From NCBI GenBank assembly GCA_904501935.1, contig CAJGDA010000103.1, positions 1 to 5,530 on the forward strand: a stretch of DNA of 5,530 nucleotides, given 5' to 3'. This document shows, in pieces, positions 5,472 through 5,530 of the stretch. The position numbers and the translations under genes are program-made. This DNA is from an uncultured Methanobrevibacter sp. Its GTDB lineage: Archaea > Methanobacteriota > Methanobacteria > Methanobacteriales > Methanobacteriaceae. Numbering within the stretch: the first letter of the stretch is position 1; the number at the start of each line of letters is the position of its first letter. The notes beneath the pieces are model-generated. The model did not search any database, had not been told where the DNA came from, and saw only the letters and a list, made by a program, of their open reading frames with translations.

Positions 5472-5530
5472 ATGTATTTAGATAACTCAGCAACTACACA
5501 AGTAAGCCAAGAAGTTTTTGAAGAAATGAA
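5472..5530 (+). CDS. nifS: Cysteine desulfurase, NifS/IscS type (N-terminal fragment)
   Basis: Only the first 19 complete codons are inside the window; the gene runs off the right edge. Residues 2-9, YLDNSATT, followed by V.QEVFEEM, form the characteristic N-terminus of NifS/IscS-type aminotransferase class V enzymes. These remove sulfur from cysteine as an enzyme-bound persulfide for Fe-S cluster and other sulfur transfer. A GGGAG ribosome binding site at 5460-5464 lies 7 bases before the ATG. The catalytic Lys and Cys are outside the window, so the subtype (NifS, IscS or a relative) cannot be decided. The 47-base gap after metY contains a hairpin but no clear TATA box, so co-transcription with metY is likely. 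Confidence 0.82.
   Translation, partial: MYLDNSATTQVSQEVFEEM

Overview
The window looks like a low-GC methanogen of the Methanobacteriales, most likely Methanobrevibacter (Methanosphaera is the main alternative). The evidence is TTTATATA-type archaeal promoters with no bacterial -35/-10 pattern, AGGTGAT-type ribosome binding sites, a tRNA without encoded CCA, and a secreted 'adhesin-like' protein built of Ig-like repeats, a protein class abundant in these gut methanogens. The genus is inferred from style, not from a database match.

Layout, all on the + strand: tRNA-Cys(GCA) at 13-84; cysS (cysteinyl-tRNA synthetase) at 116-1465, only about 30 bases downstream; a hairpin/T-tract terminator; a 148-base AT-rich gap with the adhesin promoter region bracketed by a 13-bp inverted repeat; a 749-residue secreted Ig-repeat protein at 1614-3863; a second hairpin/T-tract terminator; a regulatory region at 3951-4128; metY (O-acetylhomoserine sulfhydrylase) at 4129-5424; an 11-bp hairpin across the metY stop; and the first 19 complete codons of a NifS/IscS-type cysteine desulfurase from 5472 to the window edge.

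Except for the adhesin, the genes share a theme of cysteine and sulfur. tRNA-Cys and CysRS are substrate and enzyme of cysteine charging, MetY fixes sulfide into homocysteine, and the cysteine desulfurase releases sulfur from cysteine. The adhesin sits between these as an apparently monocistronic unit with its own promoter region and terminator.

The most notable signal is the metY upstream region. It holds three perfect copies and two degenerate copies of a 14-bp palindrome, ATAAC-N4-GTTAT. They are arranged as two parallel modules: each has a TATA-like box followed after exactly 6 bp by a perfect palindrome, then by another copy 20 or 23 bp further on. The two modules are offset by exactly 83 bp. 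This looks like a multi-site operator for an unidentified regulator, perhaps of sulfur or methionine metabolism. A second point of interest is an Asp in CysRS at the position of a zinc-binding Cys known from E. coli.
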